From contig CANJRG010000015.1 of assembly GCA_947476745.1 (NCBI GenBank), positions 1 to 64,000 on the forward strand: a stretch of DNA of 64,000 nucleotides. The letters are read 5' to 3'. Origin of the DNA: Acidimicrobiia bacterium. GTDB taxonomy: Bacteria; Actinomycetota; Acidimicrobiia; Acidimicrobiales; CAIXPF01. The notes under the pieces are model-generated. The model was given only the letters and a program-made list of their open reading frames with translations, did no database searches and was not told the DNA's origin. Within the stretch, counting starts at the first letter, position 1. Each line of letters opens with the position of its first letter. The position numbers were made by a program, and so were the translations under genes. Positions 42,344 to 51,936 of the stretch are shown here, piece by piece.

Positions 42344-43366
42344 ATGACGAGTGCAGCCGACCAGCGCGGCCCGAGCGACGAGGATCTGCGGGGGATGCTC
42401 CGAACGATGATCGCGGCGCGCATCTACTCGACCCGGTGCTTCAACCTGCAGCGACAAGGTCGTCTGGGCACCATGGCCCCGGTGGACGGGAACGAGGCCG
42501 TCGTGGTCGGTACCACCTACGCCCTGCAGCCCGAACACGACTGGATCTTCCCCCAGTACCGCGAGCAGTACGCGCTCGGGCGCTACGGCGACGAGGTGAT
42601 CCGCCGCCACGCCCTCTACCTCGCCGGCCATCCCGAGGGCAGCAACTACCCCGCCGGGCTGAACGTGTTCCCCTGCCAGATCTCCCTCGCCGCGCAGGTT
42701 CCCCATGCCGTGGGCATGGCCTGGGGTCTGATGCGCCAGGGCCTGGCCGGCGTGGCGGTGGCCTTCTTCGGCGACGGGGCGAGCTCGGAGGGCGACTTCT
42801 ACGAGGCCGCGAACTTCGCCGCCGTCATCAAGGCGCCGGTGGTGTTCATGCTGGTCAACAACGGTTGGGCCATCTCGACCCCGACCTCGATGCAGACCGC
42901 GGCGGTCACCTTCGCCGACAAGGCGGCGGCGTTCGGGATGCCGGGGGTGCGCGTCGACGGCTGCGACCCGATCGCGGTGTGGGAGGTGGTGACCGCGGCC
43001 CGGGCGCGGGCCGTGGCAGGTGAGGGGCCAACTCTCATCGAGGCGGTGACGCATCGGCTGGGCCATCACACGACGGCCGACGACCCGACGCGGTACATCC
43101 CCGTCGAACAGCTCGCTGCGGCGCGTGCCGCGGACCCGGTGCCGACCTTTGCCGCGCAGTTGCGCAGCGTCGGGCTGTGGGACGACGAGCTGCAGGCCGA
43201 TGCCGAGGCGGCGGCCAACGCCGTCATCGACGACGCCGTCGACCAGGCGCTGGCCCGACCACTGGCCCCGGACGCGTTCTTCGACCACGTGTTCGCGCAG
43301 CCCACGCCGCGGATGCGCCGGCAACGTGCGCAACTGCTCGAGCTGGAGGCGGAGGGACGGTCATGA
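42344..43366 (+). CDS. 2-oxoacid dehydrogenase E1 component, alpha subunit
   Basis: A 340-aa thiamine-diphosphate subunit that decarboxylates pyruvate or a branched-chain 2-oxoacid. The ThDP motif is complete: GDGASSEGDFYEAANF ending in VNNGW. Conserved QYREQYALG and HRLGHHTTADDP, with the phosphorylation-loop region, resemble the branched-chain/pyruvate E1 alpha of Gram-positives. CAAGCT lies 6 nt before the ATG, a C-variant of the local TAnnnT. First of a four-gene complex operon; the stop overlaps E1 beta (ATGA). Confidence 0.9.
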   Translation: MTSAADQRGPSDEDLRGMLRTMIAARIYSTRCFNLQRQGRLGTMAPVDGNEAVVVGTTYALQPEHDWIFPQYREQYALGRYGDEVIRRHALYLAGHPEGSNYPAGLNVFPCQISLAAQVPHAVGMAWGLMRQGLAGVAVAFFGDGASSEGDFYEAANFAAVIKAPVVFMLVNNGWAISTPTSMQTAAVTFADKAAAFGMPGVRVDGCDPIAVWEVVTAARARAVAGEGPTLIEAVTHRLGHHTTADDPTRYIPVEQLAAARAADPVPTFAAQLRSVGLWDDELQADAEAAANAVIDDAVDQALARPLAPDAFFDHVFAQPTPRMRRQRAQLLELEAEGRS

Positions 43367-44349
43367 CGGTGCGGACGATGATCGAGGCCATCAACCTGAC
43401 CCTGGCCCGCGAGATGGCACGTGACGACCGGGTGATCGTCTTCGGCGAGGACGTCGGGGTGAACGGCGGCGTGTTCCGGGCCACCGACGGGCTGATCGAC
43501 CGTTTCGGCCGAGACCGGGTGGTCGACACTCCCCTGGCCGAGGCGCTCATCCTGGGCACGGCGGTCGGTCTGGCGGCGGCGGGGATGGTGCCGGTTCCCG
43601 AGATCCAGTTCCTCGGCTTCTCCTACCAGGGCTTCCATCAGCTGGCCGGGCAGATCGCCCGGCTGCGGTACCGCTCCAACGGCCGCTTTGACGCGCCGAT
43701 CACCATCCGGGCCCCCTTCGGCGGTGGTGTCCGTACGCCGGAACTGCACTCTGAGGCCATCGAGGGGCAGCTCGCGAACATCCCCGGCCTCAAGGTCGTG
43801 ATGCCGTCAGGAGCGCGCAACGCCGCGGGGCTGTTGGCGGCGGCGATCCGTGACCCGGACCCGGTGCTGTTCCTCGAGCCGCTGCGGGGCTATCGCTCGC
43901 TGCGTGACGACCTGCCCGACGACCTGGACCTCGTCGAGCCAATCGGACGGGCCGAGTTGGTCCGCGACGGCGAGGACGTGGTGATCGTCGCCTGGTCCTA
44001 CCAGGTCGAGGTCGCCCGACGGGCCGCGAAGGAACTCGCCGAGGACGGCATCTCGGTGGCGGTGCTCGACCTGCGCAGCCTGGTTCCGCTCGACATCGAC
44101 AGCCTGGCTGCGGTGGTGAGCCGATGTGGGCGGGTGGTGGTCGCCGAGGAGGCACCGCAGACGGCAGGGTTCGGCGGCGAGGTGGTCGCCACCATCGTCG
44201 AGCACTGCTTCTATGACCTCGTGGCACCACCGGAGCGGGTGTCGGGCTACGACGTACCGTTCCCGATGGCCCAGCTCGAGGACCGTTACGTGCCCTCGGT
44301 CGGGCGGGTCGTGGCCGGATGCCGCCGGGTGCTGGAGGTGGCGCCGTGA
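43363..44349 (+). CDS. 2-oxoacid dehydrogenase E1 component, beta subunit
   Basis: A 328-aa partner of E1 alpha. Conserved blocks: FGEDVGVNGGVFRATDGL, VDTPLAEALILGTAVGLA, the RAPFGGGVRTPELHSEA loop, and DLRSLVPLDIDS near the C-terminus. GGAGGCGGAGGG before the ATG gives a strong ribosome site, and the ATG overlaps the alpha stop by 4 bases. Its stop overlaps the E2 GTG. Together they form the alpha2beta2 E1. Confidence 0.92.
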   Translation: MTVRTMIEAINLTLAREMARDDRVIVFGEDVGVNGGVFRATDGLIDRFGRDRVVDTPLAEALILGTAVGLAAAGMVPVPEIQFLGFSYQGFHQLAGQIARLRYRSNGRFDAPITIRAPFGGGVRTPELHSEAIEGQLANIPGLKVVMPSGARNAAGLLAAAIRDPDPVLFLEPLRGYRSLRDDLPDDLDLVEPIGRAELVRDGEDVVIVAWSYQVEVARRAAKELAEDGISVAVLDLRSLVPLDIDSLAAVVSRCGRVVVAEEAPQTAGFGGEVVATIVEHCFYDLVAPPERVSGYDVPFPMAQLEDRYVPSVGRVVAGCRRVLEVAP

Positions 44350-45740
44350 CCCTCCGTTTCGCCCTGCCCGATGTCGGTGAGGGCCTGCACGAGGCGGAGA
44401 TCGTGCGTTGGCTCGTCGGCCCCGGTGACCGGGTCACCCGGGATCAGCCGCTGGTGGAGATCCTCACCGACAAGGCCCAGGTTGAGTTGCCCTCCCCCGC
44501 TGCGGGGACCATCAGGCTGGTCACCGTACCTGAGGGTACGATCGTACCGGTCGGTACGGTGCTGGTGGAGATCGACCCGATCGGGTCGGCCGTGATCACT
44601 GCGGTGCCGGTCGCGGCCGCTCCCTTGTCGGCCGCAACCGCCTCGGAGGACCACAGTGCCCCGGTGGTCGCGATCGGTGGTGCCGGTAACGGTGCCCGTC
44701 CAAAGGCGTCGCCTTCGACCCGTCGTCACGCGGCGCAGTTGGGGGTCGACCTGCGGGCCGTCCACGGCAGCGGTCCGGGTGGCCGGATCCTGCGTGGCGA
44801 TGTCGACGCGGTCACCTCGCCGATGTCGGACGTCGCCGCGGACGTCGCCTCGCCGCCCGGCGGGCAGGGCCGGGCCGACCTCGCCGGAACCCACACCCGG
44901 GCGGCCGCTGCGCTGGCGTCGGGCACCCATGGCTTGTCGGGCTCGCCCGGGTTGTCGGGGCCGTCGGGCTCATCGGGGATGTCGGAGCCGCCCCGCCCAC
45001 GGCTCGCCCCGACCCTCGGCCAGCACCCGGTCGGTACCCACCCACTGCGCGGCATCCGACGGCTCACCGCCGCGGCGATGACCCAGAGCTGGAGCACGAT
45101 CCCCCACATCACGGGCATGGACGAGGTCGATGCCACCGCTCTGCTCGACGCCCGCACCCGGCTGCGGCGAACGCTGACCGAGCGGGGGGACAGCACTGCG
45201 GCGGCGGCGCTGACGCCGTTGGTGCTGCTGGCTGCGGCGGTGGCCCGCACCCTGCGGCGCTTCCCCCTGGTGAACGCCGCAGTGAGTGTCGACGGCACCT
45301 CCGTCACGGTGTACGACGAGGTGAACCTCGGTATCGCGGTGGCAACCCCGGACGGGCTCATCGTGCCGGTGATCCGCCACGCCGATCGGCTCGACCTCGT
45401 TGCCCTGGCCACGGCGATGGCCGCTGCCGCTGCCGCGGCGCGCGACCGCACGATCGGGGCCGAGGCTTTGAGCGGCGGTACGTTCACCATCACCAACTAC
45501 GGAGCGCTCGGCGGGAGGTTCGCCACACCGCTGATCCTGCCCGGGCAGGCCGGGATCATGGGCTTCGGGGCCATGCGGGAACGCCCGGTCGTACTTGACG
45601 GTACGGTTGTGGCCCGTCGGACCTTGCCGGTGGTGTTCTCCGCCGACCACCGAATCATCGACGGCGACCTGTCTGTGGCGTTCCAAGAAGCGGTACTGGC
45701 CGCGGTGACCGATCCCCTGACCCTGCTGCTCGGGGTCTGA
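44346..45740 (+). CDS. 2-oxoacid dehydrogenase E2 (lipoamide acyltransferase)
   Basis: 464 aa. One lipoyl domain (~1-80) has the lipoylated Lys43 in TDKAQVELPSPAAG. A peripheral subunit-binding domain follows (PSTRRHAAQLGVDL ... GPGGRILRGDV), then a Ser/Gly/Pro linker, and the catalytic domain with DHRIIDG (active-site His and Asp) near the C-terminus. It transfers the acyl group to CoA and forms the complex core. Acceptance of pyruvate versus branched-chain acids cannot be read. The GTG overlaps the E1 beta stop by 4 bases. Confidence 0.92.
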   Translation: MTLRFALPDVGEGLHEAEIVRWLVGPGDRVTRDQPLVEILTDKAQVELPSPAAGTIRLVTVPEGTIVPVGTVLVEIDPIGSAVITAVPVAAAPLSAATASEDHSAPVVAIGGAGNGARPKASPSTRRHAAQLGVDLRAVHGSGPGGRILRGDVDAVTSPMSDVAADVASPPGGQGRADLAGTHTRAAAALASGTHGLSGSPGLSGPSGSSGMSEPPRPRLAPTLGQHPVGTHPLRGIRRLTAAAMTQSWSTIPHITGMDEVDATALLDARTRLRRTLTERGDSTAAAALTPLVLLAAAVARTLRRFPLVNAAVSVDGTSVTVYDEVNLGIAVATPDGLIVPVIRHADRLDLVALATAMAAAAAAARDRTIGAEALSGGTFTITNYGALGGRFATPLILPGQAGIMGFGAMRERPVVLDGTVVARRTLPVVFSADHRIIDGDLSVAFQEAVLAAVTDPLTLLLGV

Positions 45741-45743
45741 GCG

Positions 45744-47141
45744 ATGGTCGTCGGAGAGATACCCGAGTCGACCGGGGTGCTCGTGATCGGCGCCGGCCCT
45801 GGCGGCTACGTCGCCGCCCTGCGAGCGGCCGCCGCCGGTAAGGCCGTCACCCTGGTCGAGCGCGATGCGGTGGGTGGAGCGTGCCTCAACGTCGGCTGCA
45901 TCCCTTCCAAGGCCCTCATCGCCGTAGCCGAGCGGTTCCATCAGGCCGGAAACGGGGCGACCTTCGGGGTGCGTGCCGAACCGGAGCTCGACTGGTCTGC
46001 GTTGCAGGCCTTTCTGCGGCGCAGCGTCGTCGAGCTCACCGCCGGGGTGCACCAGTTGCTGTCGTCCGCCCGGGTGAACGTGCTGTCCGGTACGGCCCGC
46101 TTCGTCAGCCCGACCCGGGTGGCGGTCGAGGGTGCGAACGGGGTGCGTCACCTGGAGTTCGACGACTGCATCCTGGCCACCGGGTCGCGTCCGATGGAGC
46201 TCGCCGCCCTGGCGGTTGACGGGGTGCGGGTCGTCGATTCCACCGGGGCGTTGTTCCTGCAGCAACGGCCCGATTCGGTGGCGGTGGTCGGCGGCGGCTA
46301 CATCGGTGTGGAACTCGGCACGGCGTTGGCCAAGCTCGGCGTACGCGTGGCGATCGTCGAACGGGCTGAGCGGCTCCTACCCGAGCTCGACGCCTCGCTG
46401 GGTTCGGTCGTGGGGAAACGGCTCGCCCAGCTCGGGGTTGCTGTCCATACCAAGCGGTCTGCCGTGGGGATGTCGGCCGAAGGGCTGCAGCTCGACGACG
46501 GCGTGGTGCTCGAGGCCGAACACGTCGTGGTCGCCGTGGGTCGCGTTCCCAACAGCGACGGGCTCGGGCTCGATCACGTCGGGGTGCGCCCACGCCAGGA
46601 CGGACGTCTGGAGGTCGGCCCGGACCGCCGCCTGGCCCGTCACCTGTTCGCCATCGGCGACCTGACCGACGGACCGGGTCTGGCCCACAAGGCGACGGCG
46701 GAGGCCGAGGTCGCGGTCGCGGCCCTGTGCGGCGAGCGGGCGATCTTCGACCCCACGGTCATCCCGGCGGTGGTGTTCAGTGACCCGGAGATCGCCACGG
46801 TCGGGCTGACCCGACAGCAGGCCGAGGCCGCTGGCGTGGCGTCGCGCAGCTTCCGCTTCCCGTTGGCCGCCAACGCCCGGGCGCGGCTCGACGGCGAAGT
46901 CGGTGGGCATTGCGAGATGGTTGTCGACGACGCCGGGACGGTGATCGGGGTCCATCTCGTCGGGCCGCACGTGTCCGAGCTCGCCGGCGAGGCGGCGCTG
47001 GCCATCGAGATGGCAGCCACCGTCGAGGAGCTCACCGCGGTGATCCATCCCCATCCGACCGTTTCGGAGTCGCTGTCCGAGGCGGGCTGGGGCGTGATGG
47101 GTCGGGCCCTGCACGTGCATCGGCTTGGCGCTCGGAGCTGA
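45744..47141 (+). CDS. lpdA: dihydrolipoyl dehydrogenase (E3)
   Basis: A 465-aa flavoprotein that reoxidises dihydrolipoamide with NAD+. The FAD motif is GAGPGGYVAALRAA, the redox disulfide GGACLNVGCIPSKAL, the NAD motif VGGGYIGVELG, and the active-site His-Glu PHPTVSESL. It lies 3 bases after the E2 stop, completing the complex. Compare mycothione reductase at 32951, of the same fold. Confidence 0.92.
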   Translation: MVVGEIPESTGVLVIGAGPGGYVAALRAAAAGKAVTLVERDAVGGACLNVGCIPSKALIAVAERFHQAGNGATFGVRAEPELDWSALQAFLRRSVVELTAGVHQLLSSARVNVLSGTARFVSPTRVAVEGANGVRHLEFDDCILATGSRPMELAALAVDGVRVVDSTGALFLQQRPDSVAVVGGGYIGVELGTALAKLGVRVAIVERAERLLPELDASLGSVVGKRLAQLGVAVHTKRSAVGMSAEGLQLDDGVVLEAEHVVVAVGRVPNSDGLGLDHVGVRPRQDGRLEVGPDRRLARHLFAIGDLTDGPGLAHKATAEAEVAVAALCGERAIFDPTVIPAVVFSDPEIATVGLTRQQAEAAGVASRSFRFPLAANARARLDGEVGGHCEMVVDDAGTVIGVHLVGPHVSELAGEAALAIEMAATVEELTAVIHPHPTVSESLSEAGWGVMGRALHVHRLGARS

Positions 47142-47176
47142 GCGCCGGCAAGGAAGCGGCCGCTAGGTTCGGGTCC

Positions 47177-47947
47177 ATGATCGACCTGTCAGGCAAGATC
47201 GCGCTGGTCACCGGTGCAAGCCGTGGCATCGGTGAGGCGACCGCGAAGGTCCTCGACCGTGCCGGCGCGCAACTGGTGTTGAGCGGCCGTACCATCGAGG
47301 ACCTCGACCGGGTGTCTGCGGAGCTGAGCCGGCCGGCCCTGGTGGTCCCCGCCGATCTCTCCCAGCCGGGCAGCGGGGCCGAGCTGGCGGAGCGGGTTCT
47401 GGCCGCCGCCGGCGGGGTGGACATCGTGGTCAACAACGCCGGCATCCCCATGCGCCGCACGCCCGAGCAGCTGACCGAGGCCGACGTCGACGCAGTCTTC
47501 GCCATCAACGTGCGCGCCCTGGTGATGCTGACGGTGGGTCTGGGCCCCTCGATGGCCGCTCGCGGCGGCGGCTCGGTGATCAATGTCTCGTCCGTGGCGG
47601 CAATCCGCGGGCCGTTGGGTCGGGTGGCCTACGCCGGTACCAAGGGCGCGGTGGATGGGATGACCAGGGCGCTGGCCGCCGATTGGGGGCCGCTGGGCAT
47701 CAGGGTCAACTCGGTGGCACCCGGCATCATCACCACGGCGATCTGGGAGGAGAGCAGGCGCACCGTACCCGGACTCATCGAGGACCTCGCCGAACAGATC
47801 GCCCTGAAGCGCTGGGGCTCGGCCGAGGACGTCGCTGATGCGATTCTCTTCTTTGCCTCCGACCTGTCGCGCTACGTAACCGGTGAGACCCTCGGCGTCG
47901 ACGGCGGGATGGGCAGAGTGGGCGCCAGCGTCCGACCGACCAGCTGA
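47177..47947 (+). CDS. SDR-family oxidoreductase
   Basis: 256 aa. Classical short-chain dehydrogenase with TGASRGIG (cofactor), NNAG, catalytic Ser in NVSSVAAIRG, and Tyr-x3-Lys in VAYAGTKGAVDG, then VDGGM at the end. It probably reduces a 3-oxoacyl or similar carbonyl with NADP(H). TAGGTT (47164-47169) lies 7 nt before ATG 47177, so it has its own leaderless promoter although close to lpdA. A strong bidirectional hairpin follows. Confidence 0.9.
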   Translation: MIDLSGKIALVTGASRGIGEATAKVLDRAGAQLVLSGRTIEDLDRVSAELSRPALVVPADLSQPGSGAELAERVLAAAGGVDIVVNNAGIPMRRTPEQLTEADVDAVFAINVRALVMLTVGLGPSMAARGGGSVINVSSVAAIRGPLGRVAYAGTKGAVDGMTRALAADWGPLGIRVNSVAPGIITTAIWEESRRTVPGLIEDLAEQIALKRWGSAEDVADAILFFASDLSRYVTGETLGVDGGMGRVGASVRPTS

Positions 47948-48020
47948 GCCCCCGAGCGGGCAGGCGGTAGGGCGGCGGGCGTTCGTCGCGGTGCGGACGT
48001 CACGGGTCGAAAACGGCTCC

Positions 48021-48050
48021 GGCCGCCGAATCGATGTCGATTCGGCGGCC
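48021..48050. terminator. bidirectional hairpin between SDR gene and mpa
   Basis: GGCCGCCGAATCGA and TCGATTCGGCGGCC form a perfect 14-bp stem around a 2-nt loop (realistically 12 bp with 6 nt) in the gap between the convergent stops 47947 and 48071. Confidence 0.8.
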
Positions 48051-48070
48051 GCAGCGGACGTTGTGTCGGC

Positions 48071-49906
48071 CTAGAGGTAGTGCCCCGTGGCCATCCGTTC
48101 GATCGCTCGACCGCCCTGGGGCTCCTGGGCCTTGCGGTTGGCGCTGACCAACGTGCGGATATAGACGATCCGCTCCCCCTTCTTGCCCGAGATCTTGGCC
48201 CAGTCGTCGGGGTTGGTGGTGTTGGGCAGGTCCTCGTGCTCTTTGTATTCCTGGTGGATGGCCGCCACGAGGTCCTCCTGCCCGATGCCCCCGCTGCCGC
48301 CGCCGATCAACCGCTTGATCGCCAGCTTCTTGGCCCGGCGCACGATGTTCTCGATCATCGCCCCGGACGAGAAGTCCTTGAAGTACATCACCTCGCGATC
48401 ACCGTTCTGGTAGGTGACCTCGAGGAACTGGTTGGCCTCGTCGTCGCGGTACATCTCGCTGACGGTGGCGTCGATCATGGTCTCGAGGGCCGCGGCCTTG
48501 TCGCCCCCGGCAGCGGCGACGGCGTCGACATCGAGCGGCAGGTCCTCGGTGAGGTAGCGGGTGAAGATCTGCTTCGCCGCACCCATGTCGGGTCGTTCGA
48601 TCTTGATCTTCACGTCGAGACGGCCCGGACGAAGGATGGCCGGGTCGATCAGGTCCTCGCGGTTGGATGCGCCGATTACGATGACGTTCTTGAGGGTCTC
48701 CACGCCGTCGATCTCGGCGAGCAGCTGCGGCACGATGGTCGACTCGATGTCGGAGCTGATGCCCGAGCCGCGGGTGCGGAACAGCGACTCCATCTCGTCG
48801 AAGAAGACGATGACCGGCCAGCCCTCCTCGGACTTCTCCCGAGCCCGTTGGAACACCAGCCGGATCTGCCGCTCGGTCTCGCCGACGTACTTGTTGAGCA
48901 GCTCGGGGCCCTTGATGTTCAAGAAGTAGCTGCGGGCCTTGGCGTCGCCGGACACCTCCGCCACCTTCTTCGCCAGGCTGTTGGCCACGGCCTTGGCGAT
49001 GAGGGTCTTGCCGCAGCCTGGCGGACCGTACAGAAGGATGCCCTTGGGCGCCGGCAGCTTGTAGTCGGCGAAGAGCTCCCGGTGCAGAAAGGGCAGCTCG
49101 ACGGCGTCGGTGATCTGCTCGATCTGGGAGTCGAGCCCGCCGACATCGGCGTAGGAGACGTCGGGAACCTCCTCGAGCACGAGATTCTCGACCTCGGGCC
49201 GGGGCAGCTTCTCGAGCAGTAGGCCCGAGCGGGCGTCCATCAGCAGCGTGTCGCCGGCCCGCAGCTTCTCCTGCTGCAGCGACGCCGAGAGCTCGGCCAC
49301 GCGCTCCTCGTCGGCGCGGCCCACGATGAGGGCCCGGGTTCCGTCGGCGAGAAGCTCCTTGAGGCTGACCACCTCGCCGCTGCGTTCGCCCTGGCGGGTC
49401 AGCACGACGTTGAGCGACTCGTTCAGCACGACCTCGGCACCGCGTTCGAGGGTGGCGATGTCGATGTCGGGGTGGAAGGCCACCCGCATCTTGCGCCCGC
49501 CTGAGTACACGTCGACCGTGCGGTCGTCCTCGTTGAATCCGAGGTAGGTCCCGTAGGCGGACGGCGGCCGGGTAAGTTTCGCGACCTCCTCGCGCAGCGC
49601 CGCGATCTGCTCGCGGGCCTCGCGCAGGGTGTAGGTGAGCTTCTCGTTCTGGGAAACGGCCTGGGTCAGCTGGCCCTTGGTGTCGAGTAACCGCTCCTCG
49701 AGGGTGCGTACCCGCTTGGGGGCGTCCTGGAGGCGACGCCGCAGCGCGACGATCTCCTCTTCCATCGTCTTGGCCTGTTCACGCAGCTCGGCGATCTCGG
49801 CTTCGTAGTTGGAGAGTCGCCGCTCGTACTCGGGGTTGGTGACGGCTCGACCTCCTGCTCGTCCGGCAGGGGCGTTCACGGCCCCGGTCGGATGCCCGCC
49901 CGGCAT
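48071..49906 (-). CDS. mpa: proteasome-associated ATPase Mpa (ARC)
   Basis: A 611-aa AAA unfoldase that binds pupylated proteins and feeds them to the 20S core. An N-terminal coiled coil (~30-110) captures Pup; two OB domains follow. The AAA module has Walker A GPPGCGKT, Walker [13 protein letters not shown], and the arginine-finger region [11 protein letters not shown]. The C-terminus GHYL has the penultimate Tyr used to open the PrcA gate. The start is uncertain: ATG 49906 or GTG 49879, neither with a clear ribosome site. TATGGT (49956-49961) is a -10 candidate. Confidence 0.93.
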   Translation of the reverse strand: MPGGHPTGAVNAPAGRAGGRAVTNPEYERRLSNYEAEIAELREQAKTMEEEIVALRRRLQDAPKRVRTLEERLLDTKGQLTQAVSQNEKLTYTLREAREQIAALREEVAKLTRPPSAYGTYLGFNEDDRTVDVYSGGRKMRVAFHPDIDIATLERGAEVVLNESLNVVLTRQGERSGEVVSLKELLADGTRALIVGRADEERVAELSASLQQEKLRAGDTLLMDARSGLLLEKLPRPEVENLVLEEVPDVSYADVGGLDSQIEQITDAVELPFLHRELFADYKLPAPKGILLYGPPGCGKTLIAKAVANSLAKKVAEVSGDAKARSYFLNIKGPELLNKYVGETERQIRLVFQRAREKSEEGWPVIVFFDEMESLFRTRGSGISSDIESTIVPQLLAEIDGVETLKNVIVIGASNREDLIDPAILRPGRLDVKIKIERPDMGAAKQIFTRYLTEDLPLDVDAVAAAGGDKAAALETMIDATVSEMYRDDEANQFLEVTYQNGDREVMYFKDFSSGAMIENIVRRAKKLAIKRLIGGGSGGIGQEDLVAAIHQEYKEHEDLPNTTNPDDWAKISGKKGERIVYIRTLVSANRKAQEPQGGRAIERMATGHYL

Positions 49907-49923
49907 GATCGGTCGGACCGATC
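49907..49923. promoter_or_regulatory. 17-bp palindrome abutting the mpa start codon
   Basis: GATCGGTC and GACCGATC flank one central base, directly upstream of ATG 49906 and within the presumed mpa leader. It could be an operator or a leader hairpin that limits initiation. Confidence 0.45.
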
Positions 49924-50057
49924 GAACGTCCCGGCGAACGGGTTCTTGCCGCCCGACCATACACGCCACTTGGCGGCTCTGTCGGTGTTCGAGGCCAGAA
50001 TCACCTGCCGCAGACCGGGGCCGCAACCGGGTCGACGGGCCCGCGGTCGGTGGGAGT

Positions 50058-51848
50058 TCAGTCGGCGTCAGCGGATGCGGCCATCGGCACCAGTCGGCGG
50101 GTCTCCGGGGCGCCCATGCGCACGGCGTCGGCGGTGCGGTCGTCGGCACAGGTCTGGCTGTCCCGCTCGGCTGCCACCCGCAGGCGATAGTGGTTGATCT
50201 CGTCGAGCACGGTGCGCTCGTCCCAGCCGAGGGGGCCGGCCATGAGCCGGGCCACCTCGTCGGCGCAGTCGACCCCGCGGTGGAAGGTCTCGATGGACAG
50301 CCGAGTTCGGCGGGTGAGCACGTCGTCGAGGTGCAGCGCCCCTTCGTGCGTGACGGCGAAGACGACCTCCGCCGCCAGGTACGGCCCGCCCCGGGCGATG
50401 GGCTCGCCGAGCGCGGGCTGGTCGGCGATGAGGTCGAGCAGGTGGTCGGTCTGGGCGCCGTAGCGGCCGAGCAGGTGCTCGACCCGCGCCACGTGCAGCT
50501 TGGCCTCCTCGGCGATGCGGTGACGGTTGTTCCAGCGCGGTTCGTAGCCGACCGCCCCGAGAAGGGGAACCCGTTCGGTGCACGAGGGCGGCACCCGCCG
50601 GTCGAGGTTTCGCACGGCCATGTCGACGGCATCGCGGGCCATGACCCGGTAGGTCGTGTACTTCCCGCCGGCCACCGAGATGAGGCCGGGCACGTGTTGG
50701 GTGACGGCGTGCTCGCGTGACAGCGCGGAGTTGTCCTCGGACTCGCCTTCGAGCAGGGGCCTCAGGCCGGCGTAGACGCCCTCGATGTCGTCGTGGGTGA
50801 GGGGCGTGCGTAGGACCCGGTTCACCTGTTCGAGCAGGTAATCGATGTCGCTTCGGCTCGCCGCGGGATGGGCGAGGTCGAGGTTCCATTCGGTATCGGT
50901 GGTGCCGACGATCCAGTGGCCATGATCGGCGGCAGCGTCGGACAGCGCTCCCCTGGCGGCGACCACCAGGCTCGGCGAGCGCCAAGGTATGACAAACAGG
51001 ACACTGGACTCCGTCCGCAGGATCATGCCGGAGCCGGCATGGATCCGGTCGCGGGGCACGACGAGGTGGATGCCCTTGGATGCCCGCACCCGTAGCTGAC
51101 CGCGGCCGGCGAGCGACTGGATCTGGTCGGTCCACGTCGCCGTGGCGTTGATCACCTGGGTGGCCCGTATCACCATCTCCCGGCCGGTCTCTGCGCAGCG
51201 GGCGCTCACCCCGACCACCCGGTCGCCCTCGCGGTGCAGGGCGGTCACCTGGAGGCTCGAGGCGACGGTGGCGCCGTGAGCGGCGGCGGTGCGGGCCAAC
51301 TCAACGGTGTGCCGGGCGTCGTCCACCTGGGCGTCCCAGTACTGGATGGCCCCGACCAGCGCGTCGGAACGCAGGGCCGGCACCAGCCGGAGCGCTGCGC
51401 GTCGGCTGAGGTGACGATGGCCGGGCAACAGGCTCTGGTGCCGCCGGGCCATACGGTCGTACAGCGCGATCCCCGTACCGACATAGGCCCGCTCCACGAC
51501 GCGGCGACGCAACGGGTAGACGAAGCTGACCGGCCGGGCGAGGTGCGGGCACAACTCGGTGAGCATCAGGTTGCGTTCGGCGAGGGCCTCGGCAACCAGC
51601 CGGAAGTTGCGCTGCTCCAGATAGCGCAGACCGCCGTGGAACAGCTTCGAGGATCGGCTCGAGGTCCCTGACGCAAGGTCGCGCTGCTCCACGAGGCCTA
51701 CCGACAGCCCACGCGTCGCGGCATCGAGGGCGACGCCGGCACCGGTCACCCCGCCGCCGATGACGAGGATGTCGAACGTCTCGGTGCTCAGACGGTCCAG
51801 AGCGTGCCGCCGCCCGGCAGGGCTGAGCTCGGCTCGTTCGCGGTCCAT
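50058..51848 (-). CDS. glpD: aerobic glycerol-3-phosphate dehydrogenase
   Basis: A 596-aa membrane-associated flavoprotein that oxidises glycerol-3-phosphate to dihydroxyacetone phosphate and reduces quinone. FAD motif [19 protein letters not shown], then [20 protein letters not shown], the GlpD signature. The C-terminal DAO_C-type domain contains [19 protein letters not shown]. Length is typical. A CAGACT element 7 nt before the ATG is a C-variant of the local TAnnnT. It lies between the MarP-like protease and mpa. Confidence 0.92.
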   Translation of the reverse strand: MDRERAELSPAGRRHALDRLSTETFDILVIGGGVTGAGVALDAATRGLSVGLVEQRDLASGTSSRSSKLFHGGLRYLEQRNFRLVAEALAERNLMLTELCPHLARPVSFVYPLRRRVVERAYVGTGIALYDRMARRHQSLLPGHRHLSRRAALRLVPALRSDALVGAIQYWDAQVDDARHTVELARTAAAHGATVASSLQVTALHREGDRVVGVSARCAETGREMVIRATQVINATATWTDQIQSLAGRGQLRVRASKGIHLVVPRDRIHAGSGMILRTESSVLFVIPWRSPSLVVAARGALSDAAADHGHWIVGTTDTEWNLDLAHPAASRSDIDYLLEQVNRVLRTPLTHDDIEGVYAGLRPLLEGESEDNSALSREHAVTQHVPGLISVAGGKYTTYRVMARDAVDMAVRNLDRRVPPSCTERVPLLGAVGYEPRWNNRHRIAEEAKLHVARVEHLLGRYGAQTDHLLDLIADQPALGEPIARGGPYLAAEVVFAVTHEGALHLDDVLTRRTRLSIETFHRGVDCADEVARLMAGPLGWDERTVLDEINHYRLRVAAERDSQTCADDRTADAVRMGAPETRRLVPMAASADAD

Positions 51849-51936
51849 GCCGTCCAGTCTGCCCTACCGGTGGGCCCCTGCCGAGTTCGGCCGGGGCGCC
51901 GCTTGCGGTTCGGTGACGCTGGTGACGTCGGCACGC

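Noticed and set aside
50068-51135. Second frame open across the glpD gene on the same strand
   Set aside because: A shifted-frame shadow of glpD rich in Arg and Pro, without any family motif.
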